The notes beneath the pieces are model-generated. The model saw only the letters and a program-made list of their open reading frames with translations, ran no database searches and had not been told where the DNA came from. Shown here one piece after another: positions 43,015 through 51,402 of a stretch of DNA of 64,000 nucleotides. The position numbers were made by a program, and so were the translations under genes. Position 1 is the first letter of the stretch; every line of letters begins with the position of its first letter. Source of the stretch: Sphingomonas sp. (GTDB lineage Bacteria; Pseudomonadota; Alphaproteobacteria; Sphingomonadales; Sphingomonadaceae); contig JAHBZH010000001.1 in assembly GCA_019635535.1 (NCBI GenBank), positions 1,764,995-1,828,994 of the forward strand, read 5' to 3'.

Positions 43015-44544
43015 ATGGACGGACTTTACGAGCAGATCAGGATCATCCTGCACCAGGTCTGGCGCCGCCGCTGGCTGGCGCTGGGCGTCGCCTGGGGCGT
43101 CGCGCTGCTCGGCTGGCTGGTGATCGCGCTCATTCCGCCCAGCTACGAGGCGAAGGCGCGGCTCTTCGTGCAGGTCCAGTCGATCCTGCCCACCCAGGTC
43201 GGCATCGCGCCCAACGACCAGCAGGGACAGCTCCTGCGCCTCAAGCAACAGTTGACCTCGAACGACAGCCTCACCCGCGTGGTGCGGCAGACCGACCTCA
43301 ACACCCTCGTCGCCAGCGACGCGGACATGGGCGGCATCGTCTCCGCGCTGCGCCAGCGGATCGAGATCACCGCCCAGCCGGACGGGTTGATCGAGATCAA
43401 GGCGCGCTCGAACATCTCCAGCTTCTCCAACGGACAGAATGCGCGCACCGCCGCGGCCACCGTCCAGGGCCTGATCGACCAGTTCACCGCCCAGAACCTG
43501 TCCGGCGACGGGCGCGAGGCCGGCCAGTCGCTCGAATTCCTCGACGAGGAGGTGCGCAACCGCGAGACCGCCCTGCGCGAGGCCGAGCAGCGCCGCGTGC
43601 TGTTCGAACAGCAGTTCATGGGCCTGCTCCCGGGCGAAGGCTCGATCGGCCAGCGCATGTCGGCTGCCCGCGCCGAGCTCGACAATCTCCAGCAGCAGAT
43701 CGCCGCCGGCCAGGCCGGCGTGAACGCGATGCGCGGTCAGCTCGCCGCGACGCCCACCAACCTGCCCGGCGAAGCGGGCGGCGGCGGTTCGGCCAGCGGC
43801 CAGATCGCGGCGCTGGAGGGTCAGATCAACCAGAATCTCGCCCGCGGCTGGCGCGAGGAGCATCCGGACATTCAGGCCGCGCGCCAGCAGATCGCCCGGC
43901 TGCGCCCCTATGCCCAGGCCGAGCAGCGCGGCGGCACGCCCACTGCCACCAATCCCAGCTACATCTCGCTGCGCGCCATGCTGTCGGAGCGCGAGGCGCA
44001 GCTCGCCGCCTCCACCGCGCGGCGCAACCAGCTCCAGTCCGATCTCGCCCAGCTCTCGGCGCGTCAGTCGTCCGAGCCCGGCGTCGCCGCCGAACAGGAC
44101 CGGCTGAACCGCGACTATGAGGTGATGAAGCAGCAATATGACCAGCTGCTCGCCAATCGCGAGCAGGTCCGGCTGCGCGGCGAAGTGGCGACGCGGACCA
44201 GCCCGCTCAACATCCAGGTGATCGAGCCGCCGAGCGTGCCGGGCGTGCCCGCCGCGCCGGATCGGCCGATTTTCCTCACCGCCGTGCTGATCCTCGCGCT
44301 CGGCGCGGGCGTCGGCGTCGCTTTCGTGGCCGGACAGCTTCAGACGACCTTCCCGACCCAGAACCGGCTCGCCGACGTCACCGGCCTGCCAGTGCTCGGC
44401 ACCTTGTCCGAAGTGGTGACTCCGGCGGAGCGGGCGGACCGGCGCAAGCGCCTCGCCTGGTTCGGCGGGGCGGGGGCGGCGCTGGCCGGCAGCTATGCGC
44501 TGCTCGTCCTCGTCGAATTCTGGCAGCGCGGCGCGGGGGCGTGA
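43015..44544 (+). CDS. XrtA system polysaccharide chain-length determinant (Wzz/GumC-like)
   Basis: The 509-residue inner-membrane protein has one helix near each end (LALGVAWGVALLGWLVIALI and PIFLTAVLILALGAGVGVAF) and a third near the C-terminus. A long periplasmic coiled coil lies between (QSLEFLDEEVRNRETALREA; NLQQQIAAGQAGVNAMRGQL). PPSYEAKARLFVQVQ is the Wzz domain start, and the Pro-rich IEPPSVPGVPAAPDRP before the second helix is the family hallmark. It sets polymer length and works with the tyrosine autokinase encoded next. ATG 43015 has GAGGA about 12 nt upstream. Confidence 0.92.
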   Translation: MDGLYEQIRIILHQVWRRRWLALGVAWGVALLGWLVIALIPPSYEAKARLFVQVQSILPTQVGIAPNDQQGQLLRLKQQLTSNDSLTRVVRQTDLNTLVASDADMGGIVSALRQRIEITAQPDGLIEIKARSNISSFSNGQNARTAAATVQGLIDQFTAQNLSGDGREAGQSLEFLDEEVRNRETALREAEQRRVLFEQQFMGLLPGEGSIGQRMSAARAELDNLQQQIAAGQAGVNAMRGQLAATPTNLPGEAGGGGSASGQIAALEGQINQNLARGWREEHPDIQAARQQIARLRPYAQAEQRGGTPTATNPSYISLRAMLSEREAQLAASTARRNQLQSDLAQLSARQSSEPGVAAEQDRLNRDYEVMKQQYDQLLANREQVRLRGEVATRTSPLNIQVIEPPSVPGVPAAPDRPIFLTAVLILALGAGVGVAFVAGQLQTTFPTQNRLADVTGLPVLGTLSEVVTPAERADRRKRLAWFGGAGAALAGSYALLVLVEFWQRGAGA

Positions 44545-44551
44545 GGGCGAC

Positions 44552-45529
44552 ATGACCAAGCACAGCCCCCTCTCGCTGATCGAGCGCGCCGCCGAAGCCT
44601 ACGATTTTGCCGCTTTGCTGCGGGCGCCCCAGGCGCCGGCGCCGGCGCCGGAACTCGTCGCTCCCGTAGCGGACGAGATTGTGGACGTGGAGCCCGAAGA
44701 GGTGCTGCTGCTGGAAGAGCCCGTCGAGACCGATCCCGCGCCGCGGCCCGCCCGCTTGCCCGCTCTGGTCCACGCCGCGCCGGCCGGCGAGCTCGCCGCG
44801 ATCGACCGTGCCGCGCTGGCCGAGAAAGGCTTCATCCTCCCCGACGCGCCCGTCACCGGGCTTGCCGAGGAATTCCGGCTGGTGAAGCGCCAGCTCCTCG
44901 CCGGCATCGACCGCCGCGTCTCGCTGCCGGAGGAAAAACGCCGGACGGTTCTGATCTCCTCGGGCCAGCCGGGCGAGGGGAAGAGCTTCTGCGCCACCAA
45001 TCTCGCGCTCAGTCTGGCGGGCGAACGCGATGTCGAGGTGCTGCTGATCGACGGCGACGTCTCGAAGCCCGACATCCTCGCCACCCTGGGCATCGCCGCA
45101 AGCGGGCCGGGCCTGGTCGATGCGCTGGCCGATCCCGCCGCCGATCCGGAGGGTTTCGTGATCCGCACCGACGTGTCGGGGCTCTCGGTGCTGCCCGCCG
45201 GGCGCAAGGCGAACAACGTGCCGGAGCTGCTCGCCTCGGACCGCACCCGCGACGTGCTGGCCCGGCTGGCGGCGGCGCATCCGCACCGCGTCATCCTGTT
45301 CGATTCGCCGCCGGCCCTGATGGCGTCCTCGGCCGCCGTGCTCGCCGGCCATGTCGGCCAGGTGCTGGTCGTGGTCCGCGCCGATCGCACGACCGAGGCG
45401 GACCTGCGCGAGACGATCGCAATGCTTTCCGCCTGCGATCATGTCGGCCTGTTGCTCAACGGCGCGGCCCTGTCGCTCGGCGGCCGGCGCTTCGGCGCCT
45501 ATGAAGGCTATGGCGATGGCGAGGACTAG
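44552..45529 (+). CDS. XrtA-associated tyrosine autokinase (BY-kinase)
   Basis: The 325-residue cytosolic ParA/MinD-like kinase has a Pro/Ala/Glu-rich N-terminal linker (20-75) followed by FRLVKRQLLAGIDRR and Walker A SSGQPGEGKSFCATNLALSL. Walker A' is VEVLLIDGDVSKPDI and Walker B VILFDSPPALMASSA. The C-terminal tyrosine cluster is short: FGAYEGYGDGED. It phosphorylates itself and probably the Wzz-like partner encoded just upstream to control polymerisation. ATG 44552 starts 8 nt after the previous stop, with GAGGGCG upstream. The end overlaps the next gene. Confidence 0.9.
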   Translation: MTKHSPLSLIERAAEAYDFAALLRAPQAPAPAPELVAPVADEIVDVEPEEVLLLEEPVETDPAPRPARLPALVHAAPAGELAAIDRAALAEKGFILPDAPVTGLAEEFRLVKRQLLAGIDRRVSLPEEKRRTVLISSGQPGEGKSFCATNLALSLAGERDVEVLLIDGDVSKPDILATLGIAASGPGLVDALADPAADPEGFVIRTDVSGLSVLPAGRKANNVPELLASDRTRDVLARLAAAHPHRVILFDSPPALMASSAAVLAGHVGQVLVVVRADRTTEADLRETIAMLSACDHVGLLLNGAALSLGGRRFGAYEGYGDGED

Positions 45530-47210
45530 TCTCTCCATCCTTCGCCGGCTGGCACTCGCATTCGGCCTCGCGGTCGCGGCGACGACCGCGCCGGCGCAGG
45601 GCGTCTCCTACGATCCGCCGCCGGTTCAGGCGTCCGATCCGCAGGCCGCTTCGGACGCTGGCGAAGCCGCACCGTCGCGTGAGCGCCAGCGGCCGCGCCG
45701 CTCCCGCGCCGAGGTGCGGCCCTATCTGGAGGTCGCGCAGATCGTCACCGCCGAGCTGAATGGCGGCGACGTCTTCACCTATACCAGCCTCGCGGCCGGC
45801 GTGGACGGCCGGATCGAGACGCGGCGGGTGCACGCCCAGGCGAGCTATCGCTACCAGCGCAACATCGAATGGGGCGGCAATGGCGCCGATCAGGACACGC
45901 ATAGCGGCCTCGCCATCGTCAACGCCGATATCGTGCCGGGCCTGCTCCAGTTCGATGCCGGCGCGCTCGCCGCCCGCACCGGCGGGATCGGCCGGGCGCT
46001 GGGCGTCACGCCCCGCGATTCGTCGGTCGAAATCTACAGTCTGTTCGCGGGCCCGACGCTCTCGACCCGGATCGGCCCGGCGGCGCTCAACGCCGCCTAC
46101 CGGATCGGCTATGTCGCGGTGGACGACGACACGCCCTTCGGCGCCTTCCGCGATCAATATGACGATGCGATCGCCCACAATCTCAGCGCCAGCATCGGCA
46201 TAGGGCCCGGGCGGTTGCCCTTCGGCTGGACGCTCGCCGGCGGTTATGCCCGCTCCGACAATGGCGGCCCGTTCGATCAGCGATTCGAGGGCGTCTATGT
46301 GCGCGGCGATATCGTGCTTCCGGTCGGCCCGACCTTGGCGCTTACTGCAGGCGTCGGTTACGAGGATCTGCGCGCCGACCAGTTCGACATCGCCCGCGAT
46401 GCCGACGATCTGCCGATCCTGACGCCCGACGGCGTGCCGATCGCCGATCCGAGCCGGCCGCGCCTGCTCACTTATGACATCGATGGCCTGATCTACGATG
46501 CCGGCCTGATCTGGCGTCCCACGCCCCGCACTGAATTGCAGGCGCGCGCCGGCCGTCGCTATGGCGGCACCACCATTCTCGGCACCTTCCAGCACCGCTT
46601 CAACCGCACCTATGGCGTGGCGGCGGCCGTCTTCGATACGGTCGAGACGTTCGGCAGTTCGATTATCAATAATATCAGTAATTTGCCGACAGATTTTGAT
46701 ATCGTGCGTAATCCATTCACCGGCAATATCGGCGGCTGCGCGTTCGGCGCCGATCCGGGCGCGGGCCTGTGCTTCGATCAGTCGCTCCAGTCGGTCCGCT
46801 CGACCAGCTTCCGGGCGCGGGGCGCGACGATCCTCGTTTCCGGCAATCGCGGTCTGTGGAGCTTCGGCGCCGGCGCTTCCTATGTCCATCGCCGCTATGC
46901 GCGGCCCAGTGACCCCGCGTTCGACATTTTCGGCGCCGTCACCGACGAAAGCTTCGGCCTCTACGCAACCCTGGGCCGCGAGCTCAGCCGCACCTCGGAC
47001 CTCACCTTCGATGCCTATGCGAGCTGGTTCGACAGCGATCTCGCCGGGTTCGAGGGCATCTTCAGCATCGGCGCCACCGCGACCTACAGCCGTCGGCTGC
47101 TCTACGATCGGCTGCAGCTGATCGGCGCGCTCGGCCTCTATCACACCAGCAGCGGCGCCAATGACAGCATCGTCGCGAACGGCCTGATCGGCCTTCGCTA
47201 CACTTTCTAA
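45516..47210 (+). CDS. PEP-CTERM/XrtA system-associated outer-membrane beta-barrel protein
   Basis: The 564-residue product has a signal peptide (LSILRRLALAFGLAVAATTA, cleavage near APAQG) and a basic linker (SRERQRPRRSRAEVRP). Repeated amphipathic strands ending in aromatic residues follow, up to the terminal NGLIGLRYTF, whose final Phe is the barrel-assembly signal. It probably forms the outer-membrane pore of the exopolysaccharide machinery. Of three in-frame ATGs (45501, 45510, 45516), 45516 is best because GAAGG lies 8 nt upstream; it overlaps the kinase gene by 14 nt. A 50-bp AT-rich patch at 46661-46710 encodes IINNISNLPTDFDIVRNP. Confidence 0.88.
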   Translation: MARTSLSILRRLALAFGLAVAATTAPAQGVSYDPPPVQASDPQAASDAGEAAPSRERQRPRRSRAEVRPYLEVAQIVTAELNGGDVFTYTSLAAGVDGRIETRRVHAQASYRYQRNIEWGGNGADQDTHSGLAIVNADIVPGLLQFDAGALAARTGGIGRALGVTPRDSSVEIYSLFAGPTLSTRIGPAALNAAYRIGYVAVDDDTPFGAFRDQYDDAIAHNLSASIGIGPGRLPFGWTLAGGYARSDNGGPFDQRFEGVYVRGDIVLPVGPTLALTAGVGYEDLRADQFDIARDADDLPILTPDGVPIADPSRPRLLTYDIDGLIYDAGLIWRPTPRTELQARAGRRYGGTTILGTFQHRFNRTYGVAAAVFDTVETFGSSIINNISNLPTDFDIVRNPFTGNIGGCAFGADPGAGLCFDQSLQSVRSTSFRARGATILVSGNRGLWSFGAGASYVHRRYARPSDPAFDIFGAVTDESFGLYATLGRELSRTSDLTFDAYASWFDSDLAGFEGIFSIGATATYSRRLLYDRLQLIGALGLYHTSSGANDSIVANGLIGLRYTF

Positions 47211-47235
47211 AGCCTGGGGAGGCTAGGGAACGCCC

Positions 47236-48309
47236 ATGTATACCGAGCATTTCGGCCTGACCGGACAGCCCTTTCAGCTGACGCCCGACGCACGTTTCTG
47301 GTTCGAAAGCCGCACCCATCGCAAGGCGATGGCCTATCTGGGCTATGGCATCGCGCAGGGCGAGGGCTTCATCGTCGTGACCGGCGAGATCGGCGCGGGC
47401 AAATCGACGCTCGCCGCCCATCTGACCGCGACGATCGACCGTGCCCGCCTCAACGTCATCGCGCTCGTCTCCACCCAGGTGGAGGGCGACGATCTGCTGC
47501 GTCTCACCGCGCAGGGCCTCGGCCTCGACGTGCGCGGCGTGGAGAAGGCGGCGCTGATCGCGGCGGTCGAGCGGCGGCTGGCCGAAGAGTCCCGCGCCGG
47601 CAAGCGCACCTTGCTGATCGTCGACGAGGCGCAGACGCTGACCGTCTCCGCGCTGGAAGAGCTGCGCATGCTCTCCAATTTCCAGAGCGAAGGCCGCGCG
47701 CTCGTCCAGATCCTGCTGCTCGGCCAGCCCGAATTCCGCGACAAGCTCGCCTCGGCCGGGCTCGAGCAGCTGCGCCAGCGAGTCATCGCCACGCATCATC
47801 TCGATGCGATGGGTGCCGACGAGGTCGAAACCTATATCGGCCATCGCCTCGCTCTGGTCGGCTGGCAGGGACAGCCCGATTTCGCCGCCGATGCCTTCCC
47901 GGCCATCCATGCCGCGAGCGGCGGCATTCCCCGCCGGATCAACCAGCTCTGTCACCGGCTCATGCTGCAGGCCGCGGTGGAAGGCACGCCGCTCGTCACC
48001 GCCGACACGGTCGCCGCCGTCCTCGCCGATCTCGGCGCCGATGCCGCGCCGATCCGGGGCGAGAGCGGGGTGCTGCCGCTGCGCGCTGCGAAGCCCCGGC
48101 TGGTTGAGGACACGCCAGCCTCCGCGCCGGAGCCCCAAATTGTGCAGGTGCCGGTCGCCGATCCCGCGCAGGAGCGCCGCATCGCCGCGCTGGAGGCGCA
48201 GCTTGCCGAGCAGGAGCAGACGCTGCGCCGCGTGCTGACCCTGCTCGTCGAATGGGTCGAGACCAACAACCGCAACGCGCCCGCGCCCTATCGGTCGAAC
48301 GCCGCCTGA
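47236..48309 (+). CDS. XrtA/PEP-CTERM system-associated ATPase (ExeA/GspA-like)
   Basis: A 357-residue AAA ATPase. MYTEHFGLTGQPFQLTPDAR is the family opening; Walker A is VVTGEIGAGKSTLAAHL, Walker B TLLIVDEAQTL, followed by LRMLSNFQSEGRALVQILLL and SGGIPRRINQLCHRLML. A C-terminal coiled coil (ERRIAALEAQLAEQEQTLRR) may contact partner proteins. It is regularly present in exosortase A loci, where it is thought to energise or organise envelope assembly. The exact role is unknown. It starts 25 nt after the barrel gene. Confidence 0.92.
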   Translation: MYTEHFGLTGQPFQLTPDARFWFESRTHRKAMAYLGYGIAQGEGFIVVTGEIGAGKSTLAAHLTATIDRARLNVIALVSTQVEGDDLLRLTAQGLGLDVRGVEKAALIAAVERRLAEESRAGKRTLLIVDEAQTLTVSALEELRMLSNFQSEGRALVQILLLGQPEFRDKLASAGLEQLRQRVIATHHLDAMGADEVETYIGHRLALVGWQGQPDFAADAFPAIHAASGGIPRRINQLCHRLMLQAAVEGTPLVTADTVAAVLADLGADAAPIRGESGVLPLRAAKPRLVEDTPASAPEPQIVQVPVADPAQERRIAALEAQLAEQEQTLRRVLTLLVEWVETNNRNAPAPYRSNAA

Positions 48310-48317
48310 GGAGCGCC

Positions 48318-49163
48318 ATGCGCAATGCCCTCTCCGTCGATGTCGAGGACTGGTTTCAGGTCGGCGCCTTCGAAGGCGTGATCGACCGCGCCGACTGGGA
48401 CGCGCTCCCGCGCCGGGTCGAGGCCAATACCGATGCCGTGCTGGCACTGTTCGACGAAGCGGGGGTGAAGGCCACGTTCTTCACGCTTGGCTGGGTCGCC
48501 GAGCGTCATCCGGCCCTCATTCGCCGGATCGCCGAGGCAGGTCATGAGATCGCCAGCCACGGGCTCGATCACAAGCGCGTCTTCACGATGGATGCCGATG
48601 GCTTCCGCGCCGACATCGCCCGGGCCCGCCAGGCGCTCGAAGATGCGTCCGGCCAGAAAGTCACCGGCTACCGCGCGCCGAGCTTCTCGATCGACGCGCG
48701 TACGCCCTGGGCGCATGAGGTGCTCGCGGAGGAGGGCTATGCCTATTCCTCCTCCGTCGCGCCGGTCGCGCACGATCATTATGGCTGGCGCGAGTCGCCC
48801 CGTTTCGCCTGGCGGCCCGTGGATGGCGCCGAGCTGATCGAGCTGCCCGTCACCACCGTGGACGTCGCGGGCCGGCGCATGGCGGCCGGGGGCGGGGGCT
48901 TCTTCCGGCTGCTGCCCTACGGCTTCTCCAACTGGGCGGTGGGCCGGGTGAATCGCGCCGAAGCGCGCCCGGCCATCTTCTATTTCCATCCCTGGGAGAT
49001 CGATCCCGCCCAGCCGCGCGTCGCAAATGCGCCGCTGAAGTCGAAGCTGCGCCATTACACCAATCTCTCCGTTATGCGCCACAAGCTCCTGAAACTGCTT
49101 CATTCTCATGCCTGGGCACGCACCGACGAAATCGCCGCGGCGGAACGGGCTCGGCTGCCGTGA
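48318..49163 (+). CDS. XrtA system polysaccharide deacetylase
   Basis: The 281-residue NodB-fold enzyme has the metal and catalytic motifs NALSVDVEDWFQ (catalytic Asp), EIASHGLDHKRVF (metal His residues), TGYRAPSFSID and a C-terminal IFYFHPWEIDPAQP containing the catalytic His. It removes acetyl groups from hexosamines of the exopolysaccharide. There is no signal peptide, so it may act before export. GAGGAG precedes ATG 48318. The stop overlaps the FemAB gene (GTGA). Confidence 0.93.
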   Translation: MRNALSVDVEDWFQVGAFEGVIDRADWDALPRRVEANTDAVLALFDEAGVKATFFTLGWVAERHPALIRRIAEAGHEIASHGLDHKRVFTMDADGFRADIARARQALEDASGQKVTGYRAPSFSIDARTPWAHEVLAEEGYAYSSSVAPVAHDHYGWRESPRFAWRPVDGAELIELPVTTVDVAGRRMAAGGGGFFRLLPYGFSNWAVGRVNRAEARPAIFYFHPWEIDPAQPRVANAPLKSKLRHYTNLSVMRHKLLKLLHSHAWARTDEIAAAERARLP

Positions 49164-50194
49164 ACGCCCATGCGCCCCTGGCCGCGCCGGTCGTGCGGAT
49201 CGCCGATCCCGCCGAGCCGGCGCTGGAGGCGTTCGTCCGTGCGCATGCCGACGCGACGCCCTTCCACCTGCCGCAATGGAGCCGTGCGATCGAGGCGGGA
49301 ACGGGCCAGCGCGCGCACCTTCTGGTCGCCGAACAGGACGGCGCGATCCGTGCCTTCCTGCCGCTCAGCGAAATCCGCTCGCCTCTGTTCGGCAGCCTGC
49401 TCGCCTCCGCCGGCTTCGGCGTGGACGGCGGCATCCTCTCGTCGGACCCTGCCGCGTCGCGCCTGCTGGCCGAGGAGGCGGTGAAGCTGGCGGGGCGGCT
49501 GGACTGCCCGGCGATCGAGCTGCGCGGCGGCACGCCCCCCGCAGGCTGGCGGGTCAGCGAAGGCACTTATGCCGGCTTCGTCCGCGATCTCCCGAAGGGT
49601 GACGAGGCGATCCTGAAGGCGATCCCGCGCAAGCAGCGCGCCGAGGTGCGCCGGGCATTGGGCTTCGACCTAGAGGTGACGATCGGCCGGGATGTGTCGA
49701 CCCATCACCGCATTTACGCCGAAAGCGTCCGCAATCTCGGCACGCCCGTTTTCCCGCGCAGCCTGTTCGAAGCCGTTCTCGATGCTTTCGGTGAAGAAGC
49801 TGATATCCTGACGGTTTCGAAGGACGGCAAGCCGCTCGGCAGCGTGCTCAGCCTCTATATGGGCGGCACCGTCTATCCCTATTGGGGCGGCGGCGCGCAT
49901 GAAGCCCGCGCGGCGCGCGCCAACGAGCTGATGTATTATGCCTTGATGTGCCACGCCGCCGCGCGCGGCTGCACGCGCTTCGATTTCGGCCGCTCCAAGA
50001 CCGGCACGGGCGCCTTCGCCTTCAAGAAGAACTGGGGCTTCGAGCCGCAGCGGCTCCGCTACGCCCAGTGGGGCGACGCGCGTGACGCCAATCCGCTCAG
50101 CCCCAAATACCGGCTCCGGATCGCGCTCTGGCGCCGCCTGCCGCTCTGGCTCGCCAACCGAATCGGTCCGCATATCGCGCGGGGGCTGGGATGA
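49160..50194 (+). CDS. FemAB family protein, XrtA/PEP-CTERM-associated
   Basis: The 344-residue protein has two GNAT-like halves. LEAFVRAHADATPFHLPQWS and AIRAFLPLSEIRSPLFGSLL belong to the first; LKAIPRKQRAEVRRALGFDL, then TYPYWGGG-like strand VYPYWGGGAHEARAARANEL and GCTRFDFGRSKTGTGAFAFK, to the second. FemAB proteins transfer aminoacyl groups, and this subgroup is tied to exosortase loci. It probably modifies the polysaccharide or its lipid carrier. GTG 49160 overlaps the deacetylase stop, and the stop overlaps the glycosyltransferase start. Confidence 0.92.
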   Translation: MNAHAPLAAPVVRIADPAEPALEAFVRAHADATPFHLPQWSRAIEAGTGQRAHLLVAEQDGAIRAFLPLSEIRSPLFGSLLASAGFGVDGGILSSDPAASRLLAEEAVKLAGRLDCPAIELRGGTPPAGWRVSEGTYAGFVRDLPKGDEAILKAIPRKQRAEVRRALGFDLEVTIGRDVSTHHRIYAESVRNLGTPVFPRSLFEAVLDAFGEEADILTVSKDGKPLGSVLSLYMGGTVYPYWGGGAHEARAARANELMYYALMCHAAARGCTRFDFGRSKTGTGAFAFKKNWGFEPQRLRYAQWGDARDANPLSPKYRLRIALWRRLPLWLANRIGPHIARGLG

Positions 50195-51402
50195 GCCGGG
50201 ACATCCTCTTCCTCGCCCACCGCATCCCGTTCCCGCCGGACCGGGGCGACAAGATCCGCTCCTGGCACATTCTGCGGCATCTGGCCGGGCTGAGCCGGGT
50301 CCATCTCGCCTGTTTCGCCGACGACGAAGCGGACGCCGCCCGCCTGCCGGCTCTGCGCGAGGCTTTGGCCGGGGCGCTTGGCGAGGCGCATGTCGAAATC
50401 CGCCGCACCGGCAGGGCCGCGGCCGGCGCCCGCGCTTTGGTCGAGGGCAAGCCTGTCTCCCTCACCCTGTTCGACAGCGCCGATCTTCGCGCCTTCGTCG
50501 ATGGACTGCTCCGCGCCGGCCGGATCGGCACGATCTTCGCCTTTTCCGGCCAGATGGCGCAATTCGTCCCCGATCCCTGCCCGGCGCGCTTCGTGATGGA
50601 TTTCGTCGACATGGATTCGGCCAAGTTCGCCTCCTATGCCGAAGCAGGCGGCCCGATGCGCTGGGTCCACCGGCGCGAGACGGCAAAGCTCTTCGCCTTC
50701 GAGCGCGCCACCGCCGCGCGGGCGGATGCGTCCCTGTTCGTCAGCGAGGCGGAGGCGGCCCTGTTCCGCGCCCGCACCGGGCTTCCGCACATCGCCGCGC
50801 TCTCCAACGGCATCGATCTCGATGCTTTCGATCCCAGGGCCGACTTCGCCCGGCTCGCCGCGGCCGAAGCGGGGCAGGGGCCGATCCTGCTCTTCACCGG
50901 CCAGATGGATTATCCGCCGAACATCGACGCCGTGCGCTGGTTCGCGCGAGAGGTGCTCCCCCATGTGCCGGGCCGCTTCGTCATTGCCGGGCGCAATCCT
51001 ACGGCCGAGGTTCGGGCGCTGGCCGGTCCGCGCGTCTGTGTCACCGGCGCGGTGTCGGACATGCGCGCCTGGCTCGCCGCCGCCGACATCGTCGTCGCCC
51101 CGTTGCGGATCGCGCGCGGCATCCAGAACAAGGTGCTGGAGGCGATGGCGATGGCCCGGCCGGTCGTCGCCAGCCCGGAAGCCTTCGAGGGAATCGAAGC
51201 CGAGCCCGGCCGCGACCTGATCGTCGCGGACGGGGCCGAGGCGATGGCGGCAACGATCAACGACCTGCTGGCCGCCCCCGAAACCGCCACGAAGCTCGGC
51301 GTATCCGCCCGCAAGCTGGTGGAAACGAGCTATTCCTGGAACTCCCGCCTCGCGCCGCTCGCGGACATCGTCGCGCCGCATGGCCGGAAGGCCGCGGCAT
51401 GA
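50191..51402 (+). CDS. XrtA/PEP-CTERM-associated group 1 glycosyltransferase
   Basis: The 403-residue GT-B enzyme opens DILFLAHRIPFPPDRGDKIR, the hallmark of the exosortase-linked glycosyltransferase subgroup. The C-terminal nucleotide-sugar half contains ILLFTGQMDYPPNIDAVRWF, VIAGRNPTAEVRALAGPRV and the family-4/1 motif PLRIARGIQNKVLEAMAMAR with the catalytic-site Glu region. It adds a sugar to the growing repeat unit at the cytoplasmic face. ATG 50191 and its stop each overlap a neighbour by 4 nt. Confidence 0.93.
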   Translation: MSRDILFLAHRIPFPPDRGDKIRSWHILRHLAGLSRVHLACFADDEADAARLPALREALAGALGEAHVEIRRTGRAAAGARALVEGKPVSLTLFDSADLRAFVDGLLRAGRIGTIFAFSGQMAQFVPDPCPARFVMDFVDMDSAKFASYAEAGGPMRWVHRRETAKLFAFERATAARADASLFVSEAEAALFRARTGLPHIAALSNGIDLDAFDPRADFARLAAAEAGQGPILLFTGQMDYPPNIDAVRWFAREVLPHVPGRFVIAGRNPTAEVRALAGPRVCVTGAVSDMRAWLAAADIVVAPLRIARGIQNKVLEAMAMARPVVASPEAFEGIEAEPGRDLIVADGAEAMAATINDLLAAPETATKLGVSARKLVETSYSWNSRLAPLADIVAPHGRKAAA

